This document shows, piece after piece, positions 1 to 7,068 of a stretch of 37,716 bases of DNA; position 1 is the stretch's first letter; each line of letters starts with the position of its first letter. The notes below the pieces were generated by a model, which saw only the letters and a program-made list of their open reading frames with translations, was not told the DNA's origin and made no database searches. The stretch covers positions 1 through 37,716 of the forward strand of contig JAICQQ010000063.1 of the NCBI GenBank assembly GCA_025937785.1. Reading direction: 5' to 3'. The position numbers and the translations under genes are program-made. This DNA comes from Polyangiaceae bacterium (lineage in GTDB: Bacteria > Myxococcota_A > Polyangia > Polyangiales > Polyangiaceae).

Positions 1-1
1 A

Positions 2-301
2 GTGGCTCGGGCCGAAGAGCTGTTCAGCACACCCGAGCACCCCTACACCCAGGCGCTCTTGGCCTCCGTGCCCCGCCTCGAAGTCGGCAGCTTCCGGCGC
101 GAGCCCGTGCTGCTCGGTGACGTCCCTTCACCGTTGAGCCCACCCGCAGGGTGCCGTTTTCACACGCGTTGCCCCAAGGTTTTCGATCGCTGCCAAGAAG
201 CGCCACCCGTGGTTTCACTCGCCAATCGCCGCGTGCGCTGCTGGCTTCATGTTGACGCTGCACGAGCCGATGACGCCGATGCTGCTGCCAGCGGTGACTG
301 A
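2..301 (+). CDS. C-terminal part of oligopeptide/dipeptide ABC transporter ATP-binding protein (partial)
   Basis: The reading frame is open at the left edge, so only the last ~99 residues are present. They carry the oligo_HPY tail that follows the nucleotide-binding domain in OppD/OppF/DppD/DppF ATPases: the motif [12 protein letters not shown] near the start, then [20 protein letters not shown] with its Cys pattern (C-x-x-x-x-x-x-C and a later C). These proteins power uptake of peptides or related solutes from the cytoplasmic face of the inner membrane. The Walker motifs lie outside the window. The gene ends directly against the stop codon of the convergent DUF2939 gene. Whether it is the D-type or F-type subunit cannot be told from this fragment. 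Confidence 0.9.
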   Translation: MARAEELFSTPEHPYTQALLASVPRLEVGSFRREPVLLGDVPSPLSPPAGCRFHTRCPKVFDRCQEAPPVVSLANRRVRCWLHVDAARADDADAAASGD

Positions 302-838
302 TCAAGCTCCGCGGAAGCTCCAGCTCTGGGGGAGAATCACCTCGACGAGCTTCCAATCGAGCCAGCCCTGGCGCGCCAGTACCAGCGTGAAGCCTGCGGG
401 AGCGGGTGCCGTGACTGCTTGGAACCGATTGAAGCCGATGTACTCCAGGTCGACGTTCGACGTGTCGAGACGAAGTGTCGGTCCCTGGACCGCACCGAGG
501 CTTTCGCCCCGCAACAGGCGCGCGACGTTGTCGGGGGTGAGGAGCGCGTCGACGGCCGGGTCTGAAAGGGCCCCTGCCAAAGCAGAGCCGAACGCCGCCA
601 GCGGGTTGGGGTTTGCGGCTGCGCCCGCTTCGATGCGAGCCACGATCTGCCGCTTGACGCTGCTCCGCACCGCGGGAAAGTCTATGCGCTGCGCCAGGCT
701 GGCCGTGTCGCCAGCGCGCGCAGCGCGTTCGATCTCTTGCAGGGCAAAGTATGGAGTGAAGTAGAGGTACAATGCGCCGCTCCCCAGCAGGGCCAACGGC
801 ACCAAGAAAGAGGCGGCGACGAGAACGAGCTTCTTCAC
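302..838 (-). CDS. DUF2939 family membrane-anchored protein
   Basis: A 178-residue protein. It has a Lys-rich N-terminus, one hydrophobic segment at about residues 5-30, and then the DUF2939 pattern: a YFTPYFALQEIERA-like stretch followed by RIDFPAVRSSVKRQ. It also has the 'G.NPLA.FGSALAGAL.DPAVDALLTP' segment common in that family. DUF2939 proteins are small envelope proteins of unknown function, found singly. The gene is convergent with the ABC ATPase gene, with adjacent stop codons. Its upstream region holds a 25-bp tandem repeat and then the divergent ECF41 promoter. No biochemical role can be assigned. Confidence 0.8.
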   Translation of the reverse strand: MKKLVLVAASFLVPLALLGSGALYLYFTPYFALQEIERAARAGDTASLAQRIDFPAVRSSVKRQIVARIEAGAAANPNPLAAFGSALAGALSDPAVDALLTPDNVARLLRGESLGAVQGPTLRLDTSNVDLEYIGFNRFQAVTAPAPAGFTLVLARQGWLDWKLVEVILPQSWSFRGA

Positions 839-864
839 CTTTTGGGTCTTTAGGGCGCAGACAT

Positions 865-923
865 CCGCGGTGCAAGCCGGGGCGCTCGGCCGCGGTGCAA
901 GCCGGGGCGCTCGGCCGCGGTGC
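865..923. repeat. 25-bp tandem repeat, about 2.4 copies
   Basis: The unit starting CCGCGGTGCAAGCCGGGG occurs perfectly at 865-889 and 890-914. A partial third copy (CCGCGGTGC) follows at 915-923. It lies in the intergenic region between the DUF2939 start and the promoter of the decarboxylase/sigma factor pair. The unit contains the palindrome CCGCGG. Role unknown. Confidence 0.9.
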
Positions 924-959
924 CGGGCGGGCTCTTTTTCTTCCGCCGACCGCCTTGGC

Positions 960-986
960 TGTCACAGCACCCTCGGCCATCTCGTC
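960..986 (+). promoter_or_regulatory. ECF41-type promoter (TGTCACA-N16-CGTC)
   Basis: TGTCACA at 960-966 is followed after exactly 16 bases by CGTC at 983-986. This matches the promoter consensus reported for the ECF41 sigma factor group without mismatch. It lies about 80 bases before the decarboxylase-like start and two genes ahead of an ECF41 sigma factor, so autoregulation of the pair is the natural inference. Confidence 0.8.
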
Positions 987-1067
987 ATGATGGGGCGGGC
1001 AGGCAGCCTCGCTGCTGTCGCGACCGCGGAACCATCCAGTCACCCCCTACCCATGCAGAGGCCCCCC

Positions 1068-1637
1068 ATGTTCTCATGGATTATTCGACGCAAAATCAAT
1101 GCCTTTCAAGCGCAGTACGACTACGACATGAGCTACGTGCGGGAGCTCTTGGACGTGAGTCCCCAGGCCGCCATGCTCTATTCTCGAGCGACCAGCTTGG
1201 GCAGGTTCCATCGGGGATTGCCGGCGGACGTCTACTTCGTCACGAAAATCGCCGCGGTCATGCACGAGGACTGCGGCCCGTGCGTTCAACTCGGGGTCAA
1301 AATGGCGGAGCAGGCGGGCGTCGCCCCGGCGACGCTGCGGGCCCTGCTCGCTGGAGAGCTCGAGTCTCTGCCTCCCGACTGTGCCCTGGCGGTTCGGTTC
1401 GCGCGCGCCGTGCTGACTCGAGACGCCGAGGCCGAACCATTGCGTGAGGCGCTCCAGGCTAAATTCGGCAAGCTAGGCGTGGTGTCGTTGGCGTGCGCGC
1501 TCACCAGCGCCAGAATCTACCCTACCATGAAGTACGCTTTGGGTTTTGGGCACGCGTGCGTCCGAGTCACCGTCGCGGGCAAACACGTCGACACCGTGCG
1601 ATTTCCGAACCCCGCTGGGGTCGGCGCCGCCGCGTAA
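1068..1637 (+). CDS. Carboxymuconolactone decarboxylase/AhpD-like protein linked to ECF41
   Basis: The protein is 189 residues from the ATG at 1068, chosen because AGAGG lies six bases upstream; an ATG at 1053 is also possible. The helical body has the AhpD-like CxxC pair in HEDCGPCVQLG (about residues 66-75), the redox-active motif of the carboxymuconolactone decarboxylase fold. Members act as lactone decarboxylases or thiol peroxidase partners; the substrate here is unknown. The stop is 17 bases before the sigma factor gene. This linkage is established for ECF41, whose typical neighbours are a decarboxylase of this fold, an oxidoreductase or an epimerase. The gene is therefore both the likely target and the operon partner of the sigma factor. 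Confidence 0.75.
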   Translation: MFSWIIRRKINAFQAQYDYDMSYVRELLDVSPQAAMLYSRATSLGRFHRGLPADVYFVTKIAAVMHEDCGPCVQLGVKMAEQAGVAPATLRALLAGELESLPPDCALAVRFARAVLTRDAEAEPLREALQAKFGKLGVVSLACALTSARIYPTMKYALGFGHACVRVTVAGKHVDTVRFPNPAGVGAAA

Positions 1638-1654
1638 GCCGCTTGCGTAACGAG

Positions 1655-2536
1655 ATGGGTATGGACGAAGTCTCCGTGTTCGAGCAGCAGCGCGCGTACT
1701 TGCGCGGACTTGCCTATCGCATGACTGGGTCGCTGGCAGACGCCGAAGACGTGGTCCAAGAGGCGTACCTGCGCTGGAACGGCACCGACACCGGGAGCGT
1801 GCGCGAGCCCCGGGCGTTTCTGGCCACGCTCGTGACACGGCTGTGTCTCGACCAGCTGAAGTCAGCCCGCGCTCGGCGCGAGACGTACGTCGGGCCCTGG
1901 TTGCCAGAGCCCGTGCTCGACACCCAAGAGCTGACGGCGGAGGCCATGACCGAGCTGGCGCAGGACGTTTCGGTTGCATTGATGCTCGCGCTCGAGCGCC
2001 TCTCGCCGGTGGAGCGCGCCGCGTTCTTGTTGCACGACGTGTTTGGCTACGACCACCCAGAAATCGCCGAAATGCTGGGAAAGAGCGCGGCGGCGTGCCG
2101 CAAGCTCGCGGAGCGGGCGCGTGTGCACGTGCGGGGCTCGCGCACGCGGACCCAGCCGACGGAGGAACAGTGCTCGCGTGTGATCGACGCCTTCTTGCAT
2201 GCGGTGACACGCGGCGACGCGACGGTGCTGGGCGAGGTTCTGGTGGCGGACGCCGTGTTCTACTCCGACGGCGGCGGGCGCGTGCCCGCGGCGACGAACC
2301 CCATCCACGGACGCGATCGCATCGTACGATTCGTGCTGGGTGTCGCCGCCAAAGCCCCGCCGGGCAGCACCAGCGTGAAGCTAGCGAAGCTCAACGGCAT
2401 GCCGGGTTTCCTGTTATTCCGCGAAGGAGACCTGGTCCAGGCGACCGCGTTCGAGCTCGGCACGGATGGAGTGACCGCCATCTACAGCGTCCGCAACCCC
2501 GACAAGCTCAAATTCCTAGCGCGGGCACTGGCTTAA
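1655..2536 (+). CDS. ECF41-group RNA polymerase sigma factor with fused SnoaL-like domain
   Basis: A protein of 293 residues. The sigma-2 region lies at about 8-72 (YRMTGSLADAEDVVQEAYLRW) and the sigma-4 region at about 108-160 (LERLSPVERAAFLLHDVFGY, then a helix-turn-helix). The linker contains WLPEPV (82-87), a hallmark of ECF41. The C-terminal SnoaL-like extension has DGGGR (205-209, equivalent to the DGGGK motif) and NPDKL (281-285); both are known to modulate ECF41 activity in place of an anti-sigma factor. No anti-sigma gene is adjacent, as expected for the group. Starts at 1655 and 1661 are both possible and neither has a strong ribosome-binding site. The ECF41 assignment is very likely; the signal sensed is unknown. 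Confidence 0.93.
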   Translation: MGMDEVSVFEQQRAYLRGLAYRMTGSLADAEDVVQEAYLRWNGTDTGSVREPRAFLATLVTRLCLDQLKSARARRETYVGPWLPEPVLDTQELTAEAMTELAQDVSVALMLALERLSPVERAAFLLHDVFGYDHPEIAEMLGKSAAACRKLAERARVHVRGSRTRTQPTEEQCSRVIDAFLHAVTRGDATVLGEVLVADAVFYSDGGGRVPAATNPIHGRDRIVRFVLGVAAKAPPGSTSVKLAKLNGMPGFLLFREGDLVQATAFELGTDGVTAIYSVRNPDKLKFLARALA

Positions 2537-2551
2537 CGACGAGAAACTCGC

Positions 2552-3223
2552 TCAGTCTGGCCAGCGGTGGTGCAACGCGACGTGCTCGAGGATGTCTTGC
2601 ACTTCCGCTGGGCCCGCGGCGTTCAGCCGCTCGCGTTCTTTCGCGGTAACGTCGAGATTGAGACGGCTGCAGAGGCGGTTTACAGCTTCGCGCAGCGCAT
2701 GGGTCGTCCTTCTTCGCGCCCCTCTTCGCGCCCCTCTCTTCGCTCTTGTGCCACCGTCAGGCGATAATTGACCTCCCCGAGCCACCGCTCCTCTGCCAAG
2801 CGACGGGCGCGTGGATCCTGCGAGAGCTCTTCAAGGGCTTCTTTTGCTTCACCGAAGATGGGGTCGTTCATGGCTGGTTGCTCCAGCTGCGTGCGGGAGA
2901 AACTTACCCCACTTTACCACCGCGGGGGCCTCGGGGGCAGGGGGACCCTCTGGCAGCTTCGGTAGTTCGATCACGTGACTCGCTTGTATTTCCAGGTTGA
3001 CGCGTCGGCCGTCCAAGAGCCTGACCAAGAGATCCAACAACGTCCCTTTGGCTGCGACGGTCTCCTTGGCCACCTCGGGATCCAACACCTCGACGTCGAC
3101 GATGGGCGATGCCGGCTCCAGGATCGCGGTGAGCAGGGAGATGAGCGGGCGCTTGTTGCTGGGCTTGGCAAACAACAGTTTGAACACCACGTCCAACTTT
3201 GGGTCGAGCGTGCTGCGCGTCAT
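2552..3223 (-). pseudogene. Degraded Rpn-family (PD-(D/E)XK) recombination-promoting nuclease/putative transposase
   Basis: Reading from 3223, the N-terminus has the Rpn signature (LDPKLDVVFKLLFAKP, then PIVDVEVLDPE, KGTLLDLLVRL and RVNLEIQ). The EIQ segment runs almost directly into ELPKLPEG...VVKWGKFL, which normally lies some 80 or more residues later, so the middle of the domain appears deleted. After KFL the frame shifts at about 2885-2895: the next frame reads SRTQLEQPAMNDPIFGEAKEALEEL and continues through LSQDPRARRLAEE to the EEGREEGR repeat. Near 2700-2725 the frame shifts back to give the C-terminal ALREAVNRLC...HRWPD. One internal deletion and two frameshifts make this a dead gene. 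It is a mobile-type relic beside the translocon operon. Confidence 0.8.
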
Positions 3224-3250
3224 GATTCACCGTAGTTCGCGAACGGTCAG

Positions 3251-3892
3251 CTAGCCGCGCCAGGTGACCAACGCCAGATCTGTCGCGGCTTCTGTCTCGT
3301 GCACGTTGCGGAGGTGCTCGAAGGCGGAACGCTCGAGGTCCCGAGCGTGCTCGCGGGTTTCGTCGAGCGTCTTCAGCCGGCGCTCGGCTTCACCGCCTTG
3401 ATGCTCGTGTTCGGTGGCGCGCGTGCGAGCCAGCTGTCCCTGGCGGTCGTCGTAAGCGGCAAACAACTCGCCGCCACCTTTGGCGCCGCTTGCAGCTCCG
3501 TTGAGCACGCCCGGCCAGTCAGTTCCTTTGGCCGGGCGTGGGGTGCAGGGGGTGGCACACTTCGAAGCGTCGGAGCTGGGTGTGTTCGCCGTGGCGTAGC
3601 CGGCCATGATGCTCAGCGCACCGCTAGCGACCATGCCAACGCCCCTGGCCACGCCAGCGTCACGAAGCTTATCGGCCTCGTCGCGCATTGCCTCGAGCTG
3701 GGCGGCGTGCACGCTCCGTAGGTGGTTCTCTTCGGCACGGGTTTGGTCGAGGTAGTTCTGACGGGACTCGCGGACGTGGTCGATGAGCAGCGCAGCAAGT
3801 GCGCTGCTGGGATCGCTTAGGAAGGCGTCCCGCGCGTCTTTGTAATATTCGAGAGTGGGCGGGGTAACGCTGCGGTCGTTGGGGATGTACAT
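3251..3892 (-). CDS. Putative type III secretion small translocator (SctB/YopD-like)
   Basis: A protein of 213 residues, last gene of the five-gene operon. It starts 12 bases after the preceding stop and has a strong ribosome-binding site (AAGGAG, six bases before the ATG). Architecture: helical N-terminus with charged coiled coil (about 30-80), a single hydrophobic segment (about 81-101, GVARGVGMVASGALSIMAGYA), a Gly/Pro-rich stretch, then a long charged coiled coil (147-206) ending HLRNVHETEAATDLALV. Known YopD/EspB-type translocators share one membrane segment plus a C-terminal coil and sit directly after the YopB-type gene. Identity is inferred from architecture and synteny; similarity of sequence is weak by eye. 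The alternative is an unrelated coiled-coil membrane protein. Confidence 0.55.
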   Translation of the reverse strand: MYIPNDRSVTPPTLEYYKDARDAFLSDPSSALAALLIDHVRESRQNYLDQTRAEENHLRSVHAAQLEAMRDEADKLRDAGVARGVGMVASGALSIMAGYATANTPSSDASKCATPCTPRPAKGTDWPGVLNGAASGAKGGGELFAAYDDRQGQLARTRATEHEHQGGEAERRLKTLDETREHARDLERSAFEHLRNVHETEAATDLALVTWRG

Positions 3893-3904
3893 CCGGTTCT
3901 CCTT

Positions 3905-5104
3905 TCAGCCTTGCAGCACGAGGGCTGCTTGGACCTTTGCTCGAGCTTCGACCAGGTCGACGCTCGCTTCGGCGGTTCGAGTGCGGTGCTCGGACTTCTC
4001 TTCGTAGAGCTCGATCAAGGCGTCCATGAGGCGCTGGGTCGCTTGGATCTGGTGCAGCGTCTCTTGCATGTCCGCGCGGCGGTCGAGCTCGTCGCCCTGG
4101 CGAATGCCTTCTTGCCAGGTGCGCACCCCCCGGTGGATGTCGCTTGTCCCCTCGAGCGTCGACAGCGCGACCTGCATCCATTTCAGGACGTCGTTCGAGT
4201 TCGAGCCAGCGCTCGCTGCGGCTGCGACATGCATACCGACGCGGACCCAAGGTGCTGCTTCTTTGCCGAAAACGTCTTCGAGGTAGCCGAAGCGGTCGTC
4301 CGCTTCGAGTGCGAGGATGAGTGCGACAGCAACGGGCGCCAGAGTGCCTCCGCTCGCGAGCGCGCTGGCAACGGCCACCCCCTGGGCGAGACGGCCGGTG
4401 ACCGTCCAGAAGTCGGGGTTCTCGAGGATGTTGGTCTCCGCGCTGTGCCACAGCTTCTCGGCCTGATCCGTGAGCGCGTCGCGCACCGCTCGATGGACCG
4501 CGTCACCTTCGGCTGCGTTTTCGGCGAGCGCGGCCACCAACACGAACTGAAAGGCGGCGACGTCGCCCATGAACTTGAGCGTGCCCGTGGTGAAGCCCTC
4601 GACGGCGCGCTCGGTCTCCGAACTTTCGCTGAGTTTTAGCAGGTCGTGCTTGACGCTCTGAAATAGAGCCTCGCGGTCGCGGAAGTGCTTCACCATCGAA
4701 ACCGCCAGGTCGGCATGCAGTACCACGACGTCCTTCATGGCCTCGGTTTGCTTGGCCACCACCTTGGCCACCACGTCGATCACGCGGCCGAAAGTGCGGC
4801 TGAACCAGCCTTTCTTCTTTTTCTTCGATCGGCGGGCCGCCTCCAGGGCCCGCGCGAGCTCGTCGGCTAGCTGCCGCTGCAGATCGGCGATGCGTTCGCG
4901 CGCTGCCTTGATTTCGCTGAGGTTCAGCTCGAGAGAACTCTGGTTCTGGCGCTCGAGCGCCAACAGCATCTCGGTCAGCGCGTCGCTCGGCGTGCCTCCC
5001 ACGAACTCGGGCGGACTGAGCGGGCTCGGAGTTTCTGCGGAGACTACCTCGTGAGTGTGCGGGACAATCGCTGGCGTCGTCGCAGTCGGTTCTATCGCGG
5101 GCAT
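3905..5104 (-). CDS. Putative type III secretion large translocator (SctE/YopB/IpaB-like)
   Basis: A protein of 399 residues with an excellent ribosome-binding site (GAGGAGG four bases before the ATG). It overlaps the chaperone gene by 13 bases, which suggests translational coupling. Layout: Pro/Thr-rich N-terminus; coiled coil at about 40-92 (LERQNQSSLELNLSEIKAAR and on); a KKKKKGWFSRTFGRVID basic patch at 95-110; two hydrophobic stretches at about 174-198 and 238-268; an Ala/Gly-rich segment near 290-300; and a C-terminal coiled coil at about 340-395. YopB, IpaB and SipB have this same order, with a basic KxGK-type patch before the first membrane segment. They insert into target membranes as the translocation pore. 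No secretion apparatus genes are in view, so function is inferred. Confidence 0.62.
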   Translation of the reverse strand: MPAIEPTATTPAIVPHTHEVVSAETPSPLSPPEFVGGTPSDALTEMLLALERQNQSSLELNLSEIKAARERIADLQRQLADELARALEAARRSKKKKKGWFSRTFGRVIDVVAKVVAKQTEAMKDVVVLHADLAVSMVKHFRDREALFQSVKHDLLKLSESSETERAVEGFTTGTLKFMGDVAAFQFVLVAALAENAAEGDAVHRAVRDALTDQAEKLWHSAETNILENPDFWTVTGRLAQGVAVASALASGGTLAPVAVALILALEADDRFGYLEDVFGKEAAPWVRVGMHVAAAASAGSNSNDVLKWMQVALSTLEGTSDIHRGVRTWQEGIRQGDELDRRADMQETLHQIQATQRLMDALIELYEEKSEHRTRTAEASVDLVEARAKVQAALVLQG

Positions 5105-5496
5105 CGTTCCTCCTCGATGGCGTTCGTTAGGCTCGTGGTGTCGGACAAGGCTGCGGCGGAGTCGAAGGCCCGTTCCGCTTCTCGCGTGCGCCCGAGCGCC
5201 CGCAGTGTGCGGGCGTACCCGAGCTCGAGCCAGGCGGAAGCGCCGGACACGCGCTGGCCAACGGTGTAGAGGGCTGCAGCGAGCGCAAGCTTGCCGCTGC
5301 GTTCGTGGGCAACGGCGAGACCGGCCCAGCTGCGTTCGCGCCGTGGCTCGAGCAGTGCCAGCAACCCGAACCAGCGAGCACCCGCGCTGAGGTCGCCGTT
5401 GGCGAGCGCGTGAAAACCAGCTGCGTAGCAGCGTTCTGCGAGCGCCGCGCGGCTCGGGTTGAGTGTGCCCGGAGTGTGGAAGCCGACTCGTTCCAT
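5092..5496 (-). CDS. TPR chaperone of type III translocators (SycD/LcrH-like)
   Basis: A protein of 134 residues, almost wholly tetratricopeptide repeats: units at about 21-54 (CYAAGFHALANGDLSAGARW, then LLALLEPRRE), 55-88 (AGLAVAHERSGKLALAAALY) and 89-122 (LGYARTLRALGRTREAERAF). Class II chaperones SycD/LcrH/SicA are three-TPR proteins of about 150-170 residues that hold the two translocators before export. The phrase 'LL..LLEPR...W.GLA...' in the first repeat is typical of them. The ATG follows the tip-like gene's TAG after two bases, and the 3' end overlaps the SctE-like gene. The TPR fold is certain; the chaperone role is inferred from size and gene order. Confidence 0.65.
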   Translation of the reverse strand: MERVGFHTPGTLNPSRAALAERCYAAGFHALANGDLSAGARWFGLLALLEPRRERSWAGLAVAHERSGKLALAAALYTVGQRVSGASAWLELGYARTLRALGRTREAERAFDSAAALSDTTSLTNAIEEERCPR

Positions 5497-5498
5497 GG

Positions 5499-6077
5499 CT
5501 ACCGGATGTTGTCGACGACCTTCTTGAGGGATTCGTCGTGCTTCGCGAGCAAGTTCGTCGCGAGCGAGATCGCCGTCTGGCGCGCCGACATCAGCGACTG
5601 CAGCTGAATCATGTTCATCTGTGCCGTCGACTCGAGCTGGCCTGCGAGATTGTCGAAGTAGGATCGTGTGTTTTCGACTTCGCGTGTCGTGTACACTATG
5701 TTCGTGTCGCCGGGGTCGGCCACGTGGAGAATGTGGTCATCCGTGGTCAGGTCGTTCGTGATGCGTTCGGCGAGGTTTGGATCCATGGACGCGATTTCGT
5801 CGATGGTAGAAGCGATGGAGGCGAGAACGTCTTCTTTGCCTTTGATGGAGTGGTCCTTATCCGTGCTCTCGCTAAGCTCGTTCAACAATCGCTTGATCTC
5901 GTTGAAAGCTGCGCGAATCTCCTCAGATTGCTCCTGACTCTTGAAGAAACCCTGGATCTGCTCGTCGATACCGCCGAGGCGCGTGGTCAAGTAGACCATC
6001 ATCGACTCGGCGGTGAGCGCGTTGTCGTAGTAGTAGGGTGAACTGAAGATGGGTGCCTGATTCTGAACTGCGTCCAT
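5499..6077 (-). CDS. Putative type III secretion needle-tip/hydrophilic translocator (SctA/LcrV/EspA position)
   Basis: A protein of 192 residues from the ATG at 6077; the frame is open further upstream, but that part looks non-coding. It has no signal peptide or membrane segment. The N-terminal half is helical (IDEQIQGFFKSQEQSEEIRA, then NEIKRLLNEL), followed by a short acidic central region and a long C-terminal helix with the pattern QMNMIQLQSLMSARQTAISL, ending VVDNIR. Tip and filament proteins such as EspA (also 192 residues), LcrV and IpaD likewise end in a long amphipathic helix. It sits immediately before the TPR chaperone, as LcrV sits before LcrH. Base composition is unusual: three sampled lines (5761-5940) are about 52% GC, against about 70% in nearby housekeeping genes. 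Family membership is inferred. Confidence 0.55.
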   Translation of the reverse strand: MDAVQNQAPIFSSPYYYDNALTAESMMVYLTTRLGGIDEQIQGFFKSQEQSEEIRAAFNEIKRLLNELSESTDKDHSIKGKEDVLASIASTIDEIASMDPNLAERITNDLTTDDHILHVADPGDTNIVYTTREVENTRSYFDNLAGQLESTAQMNMIQLQSLMSARQTAISLATNLLAKHDESLKKVVDNIR

Positions 6078-6108
6078 GATTGCCTGCTTTCTCGCGCTGA
6101 ACGCGAGC

Positions 6109-6321
6109 TCAGCCGCGCGTGCCCGCGAGGGGCAGCGCAGCTTGGGTGGTGAGGGTGGGTGCTCTTTCGAGCGCCTCGTCGATGGCGTCGAACACACCTG
6201 GGTCGAGCGAGAACGCCAGCCGCGGGTCGAGTTCGGCGAGCACCTCCTTCAGGTGGGAGAGCTGGGTGTTCTGGTGCGAGAACGCCTGCTTGAGTGCTTC
6301 GAGATCGTGGGTGAATTGCAT
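6109..6321 (-). CDS. Small helical protein, first gene of the translocon operon (LcrG-like position)
   Basis: A protein of 70 residues from the ATG at 6321, supported by GGAG six bases upstream. The longer open frame upstream overlaps the divergent promoter region and is not expected to be used. The sequence is helical (HDLEALKQAFSHQNTQLSHL, then LKEVLAELDP and FDAIDEALERAP) with a flexible C-terminal tail and no signal peptide. It lies 31 bases before the tip-like gene. In lcrGVH-yopBD operons this place is held by LcrG, a small helical tip-protein chaperone. Other systems have small coiled-coil chaperones for EspA/SseB. No clear sequence match is visible, so the role is positional inference only. 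Confidence 0.55.
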   Translation of the reverse strand: MQFTHDLEALKQAFSHQNTQLSHLKEVLAELDPRLAFSLDPGVFDAIDEALERAPTLTTQAALPLAGTRG

Positions 6322-6430
6322 CGAGTGCTCCGTTCTTTCCCTCACGTCGGTTGCGCGCGGCGCCAGTTGTGGCCAAACCTCTGGTCGGCACGCTTTCGGC
6401 CACGAGGCCTGGGCGAGCCTCGTCTCCCTC

Positions 6431-7060
6431 ATGGCCGACCTTCTCAATAGCGGGGCTTTGCCCATCGGTTTTCTGATGTTCTTCGGGATGGCGTTTGCGT
6501 TCGTGAAACGACGCGCCACGCATAAGCTGGCTTCGAAGGCGTTCCCCGAGCTCGCCGAACGTCTGGGCCTGATCTACAAGCCCTCGCCCTACCGGGGAGG
6601 CATCGGCACACTCTCGGGGACGTTTCAGGGGTACCGCGTGTTCGTGGACCCGGACGAGCAGCGCAAAGTGAGTCTGCATTTCGAGGGCGCGCCCGGCGTA
6701 CTGCTGCGGAACTACGCGCAGAACCAGCGTCCGCCCGCGGAGCTGAATCGCCTTTACTCGGGGGATCGCAGCTTCGATGCCTTCTTCAAGACCCGCTACG
6801 CCGATGACGGTGTCGCCGCGCGCATTCAGGAGTACGAGAAGTGGCCAGCGTTGGTCGCGGTGCTCGAGGGCGAGTTTCGGCGCGAGCTTGCGCAGTTCAA
6901 CGTGAGCGAAAGCGGCATCACGCTCGTGGTCAACTTCGGAAACCCACCGCACATTCCGGGCGGCGCAGTCGAGCGGCTGCTCGAAATCTGCGTGCGTTTC
7001 GCGAGCATCATCGACCCGGTGGGCGCTGCGCAAAGGTCGGACGCGAGCCCCGCCCCGTAG
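6431..7060 (+). CDS. Hypothetical protein with N-terminal membrane segment
   Basis: A protein of 209 residues from the ATG at 6431; no good ribosome-binding site is visible. One hydrophobic segment lies at about residues 8-25 (ALPIGFLMFFGMAFAFV), followed by KRR, which suggests an N-out/C-in single-pass anchor with a soluble domain in the cytoplasm. The soluble part contains LAERLGLIYKPSPYRGGIGT, SGTFQGYRVFVDPDEQRKVS and ITLVVNFGNPPHIPGG, which read like a conserved domain I do not recognise. It is transcribed divergently from the translocon operon and convergently with the Ser/Thr kinase gene. A link to either is unproven. Confidence 0.7.
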   Translation: MADLLNSGALPIGFLMFFGMAFAFVKRRATHKLASKAFPELAERLGLIYKPSPYRGGIGTLSGTFQGYRVFVDPDEQRKVSLHFEGAPGVLLRNYAQNQRPPAELNRLYSGDRSFDAFFKTRYADDGVAARIQEYEKWPALVAVLEGEFRRELAQFNVSESGITLVVNFGNPPHIPGGAVERLLEICVRFASIIDPVGAAQRSDASPAP

Positions 7061-7068
7061 TTGCCCCG

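Noticed and set aside
24..1043. A 339-codon minus-strand frame
   Set aside because: It spans the ABC ATPase end, the DUF2939 gene in a different frame and the ECF41 promoter region; the composition is Arg-rich shadow.
5092..5496. Reading the TPR protein as a generic TPR protein unrelated to secretion
   Set aside because: Its size, three repeats and place between a tip-like and a two-hydrophobic-segment coiled-coil gene fit a SycD-type chaperone better, though sequence search is needed to settle it.
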